Shown here: in pieces, positions 37,010-47,250 of the stretch | Layout: each line of letters opens with the position of its first letter | How positions within the stretch are numbered: the first letter of the stretch is position 1 | Assembly (NCBI RefSeq): GCF_007565055.1 | Contig: NC_044565.1 | Coordinates: forward strand, 46,449,711 to 46,513,710 | Direction of reading: 5' to 3' | From: Rhinopithecus roxellana | Lineage: Eukaryota; Chordata; Mammalia; Primates; Cercopithecidae | Length of the DNA: 64,000 nucleotides | The notes under the pieces: generated by a model | What the model saw: only the letters and a program-made list of their open reading frames with translations | The model's database searches: none | Told to the model about the DNA's origin: nothing | Made by a program: the position numbers and the translations under genes

Positions 37010-38645
37010 AGATTTCTTTCTGATGTGTGACTTCATCAAACAGAGTACCACCCTTCCCTTCTTGGAAGAGTTTGCTAACACTGTTGTCGTTTATTCTTCA
37101 AAGTGATATTTGGGAGCTCATTGAAGGCTATGCTGAATAAGGAAATATCTTCAGATAAAAACTGGAAAGAAGCTTGCTGGGAAGATGCACTTCGATGTAT
37201 AACAGTCCATTAACACTGTCTTTGAGGAACCTCGGTAGGGCTACTTTCCATCGCATTGAGGTCTACGCTGATAAAGGAAATATCATAAATTCAAAACGTG
37301 AAAGAAGCTTTCTGAGAAACTTCTTTGTGATCTGTGGATTCCTCTCACAGAGTTACAACTTCGTCTTCATGAAGCAGTTTGCTAACAATCTTTTCGTGGA
37401 ATCTGCAATGTGATATTTGGGAGCCCTTTGGAGCCCATTGTGAAAAAGGAAATATCCTCACATAATAACTAGAGAGAAGCTTTCTGAGAGATTGCTTTCT
37501 GATGTATGACTTCATCACACAGAGTTCCACCCTTACCTTCTTGGAACAGTTTGCTAACACTGTTGTCGTGGATTATGCAAAGTGATATTTCGGAGCTCAT
37601 TGAGGGCTATGGGGGAATAGGAAATATCTTCAGATAAAAACAGGAAAGAAGCCTTCTGGAAAAATACACTTCAATGTATGAATGCAATTCACAGAGTTAC
37701 ACGTCTCTCTTCAGTGATCAGTTTGCTAACACAGTTTTCTTGAAATCTGCAATGGGACACTTAGCGCAATGAAGCTTACGGAGACAAAGGAAATATGCTC
37801 AGATGAAAACTAGAAAAAAGCTTTCTTAAAAACTTCTTGGTGATGTGTGAATTCATCTCACGGCGTTACACTTATGTTTCCTGGAGCAGTCCATAAACAC
37901 TGTCTTTGAGGAACCGGAGAAGGGCTCCTTTCCATCACATTGAGGTCTATGCTGATAAAGGAAATATCATCAATTCAAAACATGAAAGAAGCTTTATGAG
38001 AAACTTCTTTGGGAGCTGTGAATTCATCTCACAGAATTCCAACTTAGTCCGCATGAAGCAGTTTGGTAACAGTCTTTTCGTGGAATCTGCAAAGTGATAT
38101 TTGAGAACCCTTTAGGCCCATCGTGAAAAAGGAAATATCTTCAGAGAATAACTAGAGAGAAGCTTTCTGAGAGATTGCTTTCGGATGTCTGATTTCATCA
38201 CACGGAGATCCACCTTTCCGTTCTTGGAAAAGTTTGCTAACACAGTTGTCATGGATTCTGCAAAGTGATATTTGGTAGCTCATTGAGGGATATGGTCAAA
38301 AGGAAATATCTTCAGATAAAAACTGGAAAGAAGCCTGCTGGGAAAATGCACTTCGATGTATAACAGTCCATTAACACTGTGTTTGACGAACCTGGGTAGG
38401 GCTACTTTCCATCGCATTGAGGTCTACGCTGATAAAGGAAAAATCATCAGTTCAAAACGTGAAAGAAGCTTTCTGAGAAACTTCTTAGGGATCTGTGAAT
38501 TCATCTCACAGTGTTCCAACTTAGCCCTCATGAAGCCGTTTGCTAACACTCTTTTCGTGGAATCTGCAAAGTGATATTTGGGAGCCCATTGGGTCCATGG
38601 TGAAAAACGAAATATCCTCAGAGAATAACTAGAGAGAAGCTTTCT
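37010..38645 (+). repeat. Type II array with two A/B deletion units
   Basis: At 37,201 and again at 38,362, the start of A (CTTCGATGTAT) is joined directly to mid B (AACAGTCCATTAACACTG), removing about 211 bp. Both units also share GGTAGGGCTACTTTCC. The joins are 1161 bp apart, i.e. one short unit (~475 bp) plus one full tetramer, so the deleted unit was duplicated together with a neighbour. Confidence 0.83.
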
Positions 38646-41600
38646 GAGAGATTGCTTTCTGATGTGTGACTTCATCACGGAGAGTTCCACCCTTCCCTTC
38701 TGGAAGAGTTTGCTAACACTGTTATGGATTCTGCAAAGTGATATTTGGGAGCTCTTTGAGGGCTATAGTGAAAAAGCAAATATCTTCAGATACAAACAGG
38801 AAGGAACCCTTCTTCGAAAATGTACTTCAATGTATGAAAGCAACTCAAGAGTTACACGTTTCTCTTCAGTAATCAGTTTGCTAACACAGTTTCCTTGAAA
38901 TATGCAATGGGATACTTCTTAGCACAATGAAGCTTACGGGGACAAAGGAAACATGCTCAGATGGAAACTAGAAAGCTTTACTAGAAACTCCTTGGTGATG
39001 TGTGAATTCTTCTCACAGTGTTACACTTATGTTTCCTGGAAGATTCCATTTACACTATCTTTGAGGAACCTGAGAAGGGCTACTTTCCATCGCATTCAGG
39101 CCTACGCTGATAAAGGAAATATCATCGCTTCAAAACGTGAAGGAAGCTTTCTGAGAAACATCTTCGTGACATCTGAATTCGTCTCACAGGGTTACAATTT
39201 AGTCTTCACGAAGCAGTTTGCTAACACTCTTTTCTTGGAATCTGCAAAGGGATATTTGGGAGACAATTGGGGCCCATGGTGAAAAAGGAAATATCCTCAG
39301 AGAATAACCAGAGAGAAGCTTTCTGAGAGATTGCTTTCTGATGTGTGACTTCATCACACAGAGTTCCACCCTTCCCTTCTTGGAACTGTTTGCTAACACT
39401 GTTGTCGTGGATTCTGCAAAGTCATACTTGGGAGCTCATTGAGTTCTATGGTGAAAAAAGAAATATCTTCAGATAAAAACTGGAAAGAAGCCTTCTGGGA
39501 AAATGCACTTCGATGTATGAAAGCAACTCACACAGATACACGTTTCTCTTCAGTGATCAGTTTCATAACACAGTTTTCTTGACACCTGCAATGGGATACT
39601 TCTTAGTGCAATGAAGCTTACGGTGACAAAGGAAATATCCTCAGATGGAAACTAGAAAGAAGCTTCCTTAGAAACTTCTTGGTGATTTGTGAATTCACCT
39701 CACAGAGTTACACTTATGTTTCCCAGAACATTCCATTAACACTGTCTTTGAGGAACCTGAGAAGGGATAATTTGGATGGCCTTGAGGTGTACGCGGATAA
39801 AGGAAATATCATCAGTTCAAAATGTGAAAGAAGCTTTCTGAGAAACTTCTTTGTGTTCTGTGAATTCATCTCACAAAGTTACAATTTAGTCCTCATGAAG
39901 CAGTTTGCTAACAGTCTTTTCGTGGAATCTGCAAAGTGATATTTGGGAGCCCTTTGGAGCCCATGGTGAAAAAGGAAATATCCTCAGAGAATAACTAGAG
40001 AGAAGCTTTCTGAGAGATTGCTTTCTGATGTGTGACTTCATCACACAGAGTTCCACCCTTACCTTCTTGGAACAGTTTGCTAACACTGTTGTCGTGGATT
40101 CTGCAAAGTGATCTTTGGGAGCTCATGAGGGCTATAATGAAATAGGAAACATCTTCAGACAAAAACCTGAAGCAACAGTTCTGGGAAAATGCACTTCAAT
40201 GTATGAATGCGACTCACAGAGTTACACGTTTCTCTTCAGTGATCAGTGGGATAACACAGTTTTCTTAACACCTGCAATGGGATACTTCTTAGCGCAAAGA
40301 AGCTTAAGGTGACAAAGGAAATACCCTCAGATGGAAAATAGAAAGAGGCTTTGTTAGAACCTCCATGGTGATGTGTGAATTCATCTCACAGAGTTACACT
40401 TATGTTTCCTGGAGCAGTCCATTAACACTGTCTTTGAGGAGCCCGAGAAGGGCTACGTTCCATCGCATTGAGGCGTATGCTGATAAACGATATATTATCA
40501 ATTCAAAACGTGAAAGAAGCTTTCTGAGAAACTTCTTTGTGATCTGTGAATTCATCTCACAGAGTTACAACTTAGTCCTCATGAAGCAGTTTGCTAAGAG
40601 TCTTTTCGTGGAATCTGCAAAGTGATATTTGGGAGCACATTGGGGCCCATTGTGAAAAAGGAAATATCCTCAGATAATAACTAGAGAGAAGTCTTCTGAG
40701 AGATTACTTTCTGATGTGTGACTTCATCAGAGAGAGTTCCATCCTTCCCTTCTTGGAACAGTTTGCTAACACTGTTGTCGTGGATTCTGCAAAATGATAT
40801 TTGGGAGCTCATTGAGAGCTATGGGGAAAAAGGAAATATCTTCAGATAAAAACTGGAGAGAAGCCTTCTGGGAAAATGCACTTCGATGTATGAATGCAAC
40901 TCACAGAGTTACACGTTTCTCTTCAGTTATCAGTTTGCTAACACAGTTTTCTTGAAATCTGCAATGGGATGCTTCTTAGCGCCATGAAGGTTAGGGTGAC
41001 AAAGGAAATATCATCAGATGGAAACTAGAGAGAACCTTTCCTAGAAATTTCTTGGTGATGTGTGAATTCATCTCACAGAGTTACCCTTATGTTTCCTCGA
41101 ACAGTCCATTAAAACTGTCTTTGAGGAACCTCGGAAGGGCTACTTTCCATCCCATTGAGGCCTACACTGATAAAGGAAATATTATCAGTTCAAAACGTGA
41201 AAGAAGCTTTCAGAGAAGCTTCTTTGTGATCAGGGAATTCATCTCACAGAGTTACAGTTTAGTCCTCAGGAAGCAGTTTGCTAACAGTCTTTTCGTGGAA
41301 TCTGCAAAGTGATATTTGGGAGCCCATTGGGGCCCATTGTGAAAAATGAAATATCCTCAGAGAATAACTAGAGAGAAGCTTTCTGAGAGATTGCTTTCTG
41401 ATGTATGACTTCATCACGGAGAGTTCCACCCTACCCTTCTGGAAGATTTTGCTAACACTGTTGTGGATTCTGCAAAGTGATATTTGGGAGCTCTTTGAGT
41501 GCTATAGTGAAAAAGGAAATATCATCGGATACAAACTGGACGGAACCCTTCTTCGAAAATGCACTTCAATGTATAAAAGCAACTGAAAGAGTTACACGTT

Positions 41601-43942
41601 TCTCTTAAGTGATCAGTTTACTAACAAAGTTTTCTTGAAATCTGCAATGGGATACATCTTAGCACAATGAAGCTTACGGGGACAAAGGAAATATGCTCAG
41701 ATTGAAACTAGAAAGAAGCTTTCCAAGAAACTCCTTGGAGATGTGTGAATTCTTCTCACAGTGTTACACTCATGTTTCCTGGAACAGTCCATTTACACTG
41801 TCTTTGAGGAACCTGAGAAGGGCTACTTTCCATCGCATTGAGGCCTACGCAGATAAAGGAAATATCATCAGTTGAAAACGAGAAGGAAGCTTTCTGAGAA
41901 ACATCTTTGTGATCTCTGAATTCGTCTCACTGGGTTACAACTTAGTCTTCACGAAGCAGTTTGCTAACACTCTTTTCTTGGAATCTGCAAAGGGATATTT
42001 GGGAGCCAATTGGGGCTCATGGTGAAAAAGGAAATATCCTCACATAATAACTAGAGAGAAGCTTTCTGAGAGATTGCTTTCTGATGTGCGACTTCATCAC
42101 ACAGAGTTCCACCCTTCCCTTCTTGGAACAGTTTGCTAACACTGATGTCGTGGATTCTGCAAAGTGATATTTGGGAGCTCATAGAGGGCAATGGTGAAAA
42201 AGGAAATATCTTCACATTAAAACTGGAAAGAAGCCTTCTGGGAAAATGCACTTCGATGTATGAATGCAACTCAAATAGTAACACGTTTCTGTTCAGTGAT
42301 CAGTTTGCTAACACAGTTTTCTTGAAATCTGCAATGGGATACGTCTTAGCTCAGTGAAGCTTACGGTGACAAAGGAAATATCCTCAGATGGAAACTAGAA
42401 GGAAGCTTTCGTAGAAACTTCTTGGTCATTTGTGAATTCATCACACAGAGTTACACTTATGTTTCCTGGAACAGTATATTAACACTGTCTTTGAGGAACC
42501 TGAGAAGGGCTACTCTCCATCGCATGGAGACCTACGCTGATTAAAGAAATGTCATCAGTTCAAAACGTGAAAGAAGCTTTGTGAGAAACTTCTTTGTGAT
42601 CTGTGAATTCATCTCACAGAGTTCCAACTTAGTCCTCATGAAGCAGTTTCCTAACACTCTTTTCGTGGAATCTGCAAGGTGATATTTGGGAGCCCATTGG
42701 GGCCCATGGTGAAAAAGGAAATATCCTCACATAATAACTAGAGAGAAGTTTTCTGAGAGATTGCTTTCTGATGTGTGACTTCATCACACATAGTTCCACC
42801 TTTCCCTTCGTGGAACAGTTTGCTAACACTGTTGTCGTGGATTCTGCAAAGTGATATTTGGGAGCTCATGGAAGGCTATGGTGAAAAAGGAAATATCCTC
42901 AGATCAAAACTGGAAAGAAGCCTTCTGAGAAACTGCATTGCCATGAGTGAATGCAACTCATAGAGTTACACGTTTCTCTGCAGTGATCAGTTTGCTAACA
43001 CAGTTTTCTTGAAATCTGCAATGGGATACTTCTTAGCGAAATGAAGTTACAGTGACAAAGGAAAAATCCTCAGATGAAACCTAGAAAGAAGCTATCTTAG
43101 AAACTTCTTGGTGATGGGTGAATTCATCTCACAGAGTTACAGTTATGTTTCCTGAAACAGTCCATTAACACTTTCTCTGAGGAACCTGAAGGGCTGCTTT
43201 CCATCGCACTGAAGCCTATGCTAACAATGGAAATATCATCAGTTCAAAACGTGAAAGAAGCTTTGTGAGAAACCTCGTTGTTATAACAGATTCATCTCAC
43301 AGAGTTACAACACAGTGTTCATGAAGTAGTTTGCTAACAGTCTTTTCGTGGAGTCCAGAAAGTAACATTTTGGAGCCCATTGGGGCCCATTATGAAAAAG
43401 TAAATATCCTCAGATAATAACTCGAGAGAACTTTCTGAGAGATTGCTTTCTGATGTGTGACTTCATCACACAGAGTTCCACCCTACCCTTCTTGGAACAG
43501 TTTGCTAACACGTTTGTCCTGGATCTGCACAGTGGTATTTCGGAGCTCATTGAGGGCTATGGTGAAAAAGGAAATATCGTCAGAGAAAAACTGGAAAGAA
43601 GCCTTCTGGGAAAATGCACTTCGATGTATGAATGCATCACACGGAGTTACACGTTTCTCTTCAGTGATCAGTTTGCTAACACAGTTTTCTTACAATCTGC
43701 AATGGGATACTTCTCAGTGCAATGAAGCTTATGGTGACAAAGGAAATATCTGCAGAGGAAAACTAGAAAGAAGCTTTCTGAGAAACTTCTTGGTGATGTG
43801 TGAATTCATCTCACGGAGTTACACTTATATTTCCTGGAACAGTCCATTAACACTGTCTTTCAGGTACCTGAGAAGGGCTACATTGGATCGCATTGAGGCC
43901 TAAGGTGTAAAGGAAATATCATCAATTCAAAATGTGAAAGAT
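38646..43942 (+). repeat. Alpha satellite, type II tetramer array (with type I island)
   Basis: Type II units with B near ~38,976, 39,672, 40,358, 41,045, ~41,730, ~42,414, ~43,107 and 43,783. D monomers at 38,665 and 41,404 share CACGGAGAGTTCCACCC with 11,225. From about 42,885 to 42,965, D/A carries type I sequence (CAGATCAAAACTGG, AAACTGCATTGCC) inside type II surroundings. The 43,022-43,530 stretch carries the variant set seen at 2936-3440. Confidence 0.88.
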
Positions 43943-44235
43943 GGCTGGGCGCGGTGGCTCAAGCCTCTAATCCCAACACTTTGGGCGGCCGAGACGGGCG
44001 GATCACCAGGTCAGGAGATCGAGACCACCCTGGCTAATACGGTGAAACCCCGTCTCTACTAAAGAATTCAAAACACTAGCCAGGCGACGACGTGGGCGCC
44101 TGTAGTCCCAGCTATTTCGTAGGCTGAGGCAGGAGAATGGCATAAACCCGGGAGGCGGAGCTTGCAGTGAGCTGAGATCCGGCCACTGCACTCCAGCTTG
44201 GGCGACAGAGCCAGACTCCGCCTCAAAAAAAAAAA
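43943..44235 (+). mobile_element. Alu SINE, older copy, with 13-bp target site duplication
   Basis: Alu dimer from GGCTGGGCGCGGTGGCTC to CCGCCTC plus 11 A. The right arm has GAGATCCGGCCACTGC, as in the first Alu, but there are more substitutions and small indels (TTTGGGCGGCC, ACTAAAGAATTC, AGCTATTTCGTAGG). It is flanked by a perfect 13-bp repeat AAAATGTGAAAGA (43,929-43,941 and 44,232-44,244, the second overlapping the tail). It lies in monomer B at a bottom-strand TTTT/GA nick site. Confidence 0.94.
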
Positions 44236-45142
44236 TGTGAAAGAAGCTTTCTAAGAAACTTCTTTGTGATCTGTCAATTCAGGTCACTGAGTTACAACTT
44301 AATCCTCATGAATCGGTTTGCTAACATTCTTTTCGTGGAATATTCAAATTGATATTTTTGAGAGCCCTTGTGAAAAAAGAAATCTCTTCAGATAAAAACT
44401 GTTACATTTATGTTTCCTGGAACAGTCCATTAACACTGTCTTTGAGGAACATGTGAAGGGCTACTTTGCATCGCTTTGAGGCCTACGCTGATAAAGGAAA
44501 TATCATCAGTTCAAAACGTGAAAGAAGCTTTCTGAGAAACTTCTTTGTGATCTGTGAATTCATCTCACAGAGTTCCAACTTAATCCTCATGAAGCAGTTT
44601 GCTGACAGTCTTTTCGTGGATTCTGCAAAGTGATATTTGGGAGCTCCTTGGTTCCCATTGTGAAAAAGGAAATATCCTCAGAGAATTACTAGAGAGAAGC
44701 TTTCTGAGAGATTGCTTTCTGATGTGTGACTTCATCACACAGAGTTCCACCCTTCCCTTCTTGGAACCGTTTGCTAACACTGTTGTCGTGGATTCTGCAA
44801 AGTGATATTTGGGAGCTCATTGAGGGCTATGGTGAAAAAGGAAATATCTTCAGATAAAAAGTGGATAGAAGCCTTCTGTGGAAATGCACTTCGATGTATG
44901 AATTGAAATCACAGAATAGCACGTTTCTCTTCAGTGATCTGTTTGCTAACACATCTTTCTTGAAATCTGCAATGGGATACTTCTGAGCGCAATGAAGTTT
45001 ATGGTGACAAAGGAAATATCCTCAGATGAAAACTAGAAAGCATCTTTCTTAGCAACATCTTGGTGATGTGTCAATTCATCTCACAGAGTTACACTTACGT
45101 TTGCTGGAACAGTCCATTAACACTTTCTTTAAGGAACCTGAG
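44236..45142 (+). repeat. Alpha satellite, type II, with a deletion join near 44,400
   Basis: After the Alu the B tail and C continue. A shortened C/D (TTTTTGAGAGCCCTTGTG) ends at AGATAAAAACTG and joins mid B at TTACATTTATGTTTCC (~44,400), skipping most of D, all of A and the start of B. Regular units then run to 45,142, where monomer B is cut at GGAACCTGAG by the L1. Confidence 0.85.
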
Positions 45143-46171
45143 GGGGGCGTAGCAAGATGGCCGAATAGGAACAACTCCAGTCTCCAACTCCCAGCGCGAG
45201 CGACACAGAAGACCGGTGATTTCTGCATTTTCAACTGAGGTACTGGGGTCATCTCACTAGGGAGTGCCGGACAATCGGTGCTGGTCAGCTGCTGCAGCCT
45301 GACCAGCGAGAGCTGAAGCAGGGCGAGGCATCGCCTCACCTGGAAGCGCAAGGGGGAAGGGGATCCGTTTTCCTAGCTAGGGGAACTGAGACACACAACA
45401 CCTGGAAAATCGGGTAACTCCCACCCCAATACTGCGCTGTAAGCATACAGGCATTCCAGGAGAATATATCCCACACCTGGCCAGGAGGGTCCCACGCCCA
45501 CGAAGCCTCCCTCACTGCTAACACAGCAGTCTGCCGCGATCTATCCGCAAGGCAGCAGCGAGGCTGGGGGAGGGGCGCCCGCCATTGCTGAGGCTTAAGT
45601 AGGTAAACAAAGCCGCTGGGAAGCTCGAACTGGGTGGAGCTCACAGCAGCTCAAGGAAGCCTGCCTGTCTCTGTAGTCTCCACCTCTGGGGACAGCGCAC
45701 AGCTGAAGACCAACAGGGGAAGTAGCGGGAGCCGGTGCAGATGCGAACGACTCTGACAGCTTTGGGGAGAGCCACGGATCTCCCAACGCGGAGGTTGAGA
45801 TCTGAGAACGGACAGACTGCCTGCTCAGGTGTGTCCCTGACCCCTGAGTAGCCTAGCTGGGAGAAATCCCCCACTAGGGGCAGTCTGACACCCCACACCT
45901 CACAGGGTGGAGTACACCCCTGAGAGGACACTTCCAAAGGAAGAATCAGACAGGTACACTCGCTGTTCAGCAATATTCTATCTTCGGCAACCTCTGCTGC
46001 TGATACCCAGGCAAACAGGGTCTGGAGTGGACCTCAAGCAATCTCCAGCAGACCAACAGAGAGTCCTTCTGACTGTCAGAAGGAAAACTATCAAACAGGA
46101 AGGACACCTATACCAAAACCCCATCAGTTCGTCACCACCATCAAAGACCAGAGACAGATAAAACCACAAAG
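45143..46171 (+). promoter_or_regulatory. L1 5' UTR with internal promoter
   Basis: About 1029 bp, GC-rich relative to the satellite, with CpG-rich stretches (for example 45,500-45,560). CAAGATGGCC at 45,153-45,162 matches the YY1 site known to set the start of L1 transcription. By family knowledge this region holds the sense RNA polymerase II promoter and, in primates, an antisense promoter. It ends just before the ORF1 start in the AAGATGGGGAAG context. Confidence 0.88.
45153..45162 (-). promoter_or_regulatory. YY1 binding site (CAAGATGGCC)
   Basis: Core GGCCATCTTG on the minus strand, 11 bases into the L1. In human L1 this site positions transcription initiation at the element's first base. 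Its conservation supports an authentic 5' end here. Confidence 0.75.
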
Positions 46172-47029
46172 ATGGGGAAGAAGCAGGGCAGAAAAGCTGG
46201 AAATTCAAAAAATAAGAGCGCATCTCCCCCTGCAAAGGAGCGCAGCCCTTCACCAGCAACGGATCAAAGCTGGTCAGAGAATGACTTGGACCAGAGGAGA
46301 GAAGAAGGCTTCAGTCCATCAAACTTATCAGAGCTAAAGGAGGAATTACGTACCCAGCGCAAAGAAACTAAAAATCTTGAAAAAAGAGTGGAAGAATTGA
46401 CAGCTAGACTCATTAATGCAGAGAAGATCATAAACGAAATGACAGAGATGAAAACCATGACACGAGAAATACGTGACAAATGCACAAGCTTCAGTAACCG
46501 ACTCGATCAACTGGAAGAAAGAGTATCAGCGATTGAAGATCAAATGAATGAAATGAAGCGAGAAGAGAAACCAAAAGAAAAAAGAAGAAAAAGAAATGAG
46601 CAAAGCCTGCAAGAAGTATGGGATTACGTAAAAAGACCAAATCTACGTCTGATTGGGGTGCCTGAAAGTGAGGGGGAAAATGGAACCAAGTTGGAAAACA
46701 CTCTTCAGGATATCATCCAGGAGAACTTCCCCAACCTAGTAGGGCAGGCCAACATTCCAATTCAGGAAATACAGAGAACGCCACAAAGATACTCCTCCAG
46801 AAGAGCAACTCCAAGACACATCATTGCCAGATTCACCAAAGTTGAAATGAAGGAAAAAATCTTAAGGGCAGCCAGAGAGAAAGGTCGGGTCACCCACAAA
46901 GGGAAGCCCATCAGACTAACAGCAGATCTCTCGGCAGAAACTCTACAAGCCAGAAGAGAGTGGGGGCCAATATTCAACGTTCTTAAAGAAAGAATTTTAA
47001 ACCCAGAATTTCATATCCAGCCAAACTAA
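46172..47029 (+). CDS. L1 ORF1p, C-terminally frameshifted
   Basis: The RNA-binding trimeric chaperone of L1, 285 codons as read here; the human protein has 338. The start MGKKQGRK is the usual one. Residues ~1-50 form the basic/Ser-Pro N-terminus, ~52-153 a heptad-rich coiled coil (NLEKRVEELTARL, LDQLEERVSAIEDQMNEM), and ~157-252 the RRM (VKRPNLRLIGVPE). REKG (235-238) and RREWGPIF (261-268) are in the same register as human. After codon ~273 the reading frame changes in an A-rich run (46,985-46,993) and stops at 47,029. The expected C-terminal frame stays open from there to TAA at 47,185-47,187. One missing A explains this, so about 65 residues of the nucleic-acid-binding C-terminal domain are lost. 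Either a real inactivating mutation or a homopolymer sequencing error. Confidence 0.93.
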   Translation: MGKKQGRKAGNSKNKSASPPAKERSPSPATDQSWSENDLDQRREEGFSPSNLSELKEELRTQRKETKNLEKRVEELTARLINAEKIINEMTEMKTMTREIRDKCTSFSNRLDQLEERVSAIEDQMNEMKREEKPKEKRRKRNEQSLQEVWDYVKRPNLRLIGVPESEGENGTKLENTLQDIIQENFPNLVGQANIPIQEIQRTPQRYSSRRATPRHIIARFTKVEMKEKILRAAREKGRVTHKGKPIRLTADLSAETLQARREWGPIFNVLKERILNPEFHIQPN

Positions 47030-47250
47030 GTTTCATCAGTGAAGGAGAAATAAAATCCTTTACAGATAAGCAAATGCTTAGAGATTTTGTCACCACCAGG
47101 CCTGCCTTACAAGAGACCCTGAAGGAAGCCCTAAACATGGAAAGGAACAACCGGTACCAGCCATCGCAAAAACTTGGCAAAATGTAAAGACCATCGAGGC
47201 TAGGAAGAAACTGCATCAACTAACGAGCAAAATAACCAGTTAATATCATA
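47030..47250 (+). other. Out-of-frame ORF1 tail (to 47,187) and 63-bp ORF1-ORF2 spacer
   Basis: From 47,030 to 47,187 the sequence still encodes the L1 ORF1 C-terminal end in another frame (recognisable as RDFVTTRPAL and MERNNRYQP), ending TAA. The 63 bases from 47,188 to 47,250 separate it from the ORF2 start, the normal spacing for primate L1, in which ORF2 is translated by termination-reinitiation. Confidence 0.85.

Noticed and set aside
43457..43903. 148-codon plus-strand frame in the type II array
   Set aside because: The longest satellite frame, but it crosses D-A-B monomers in a different phase from other units and contains only shifted alphoid translations.
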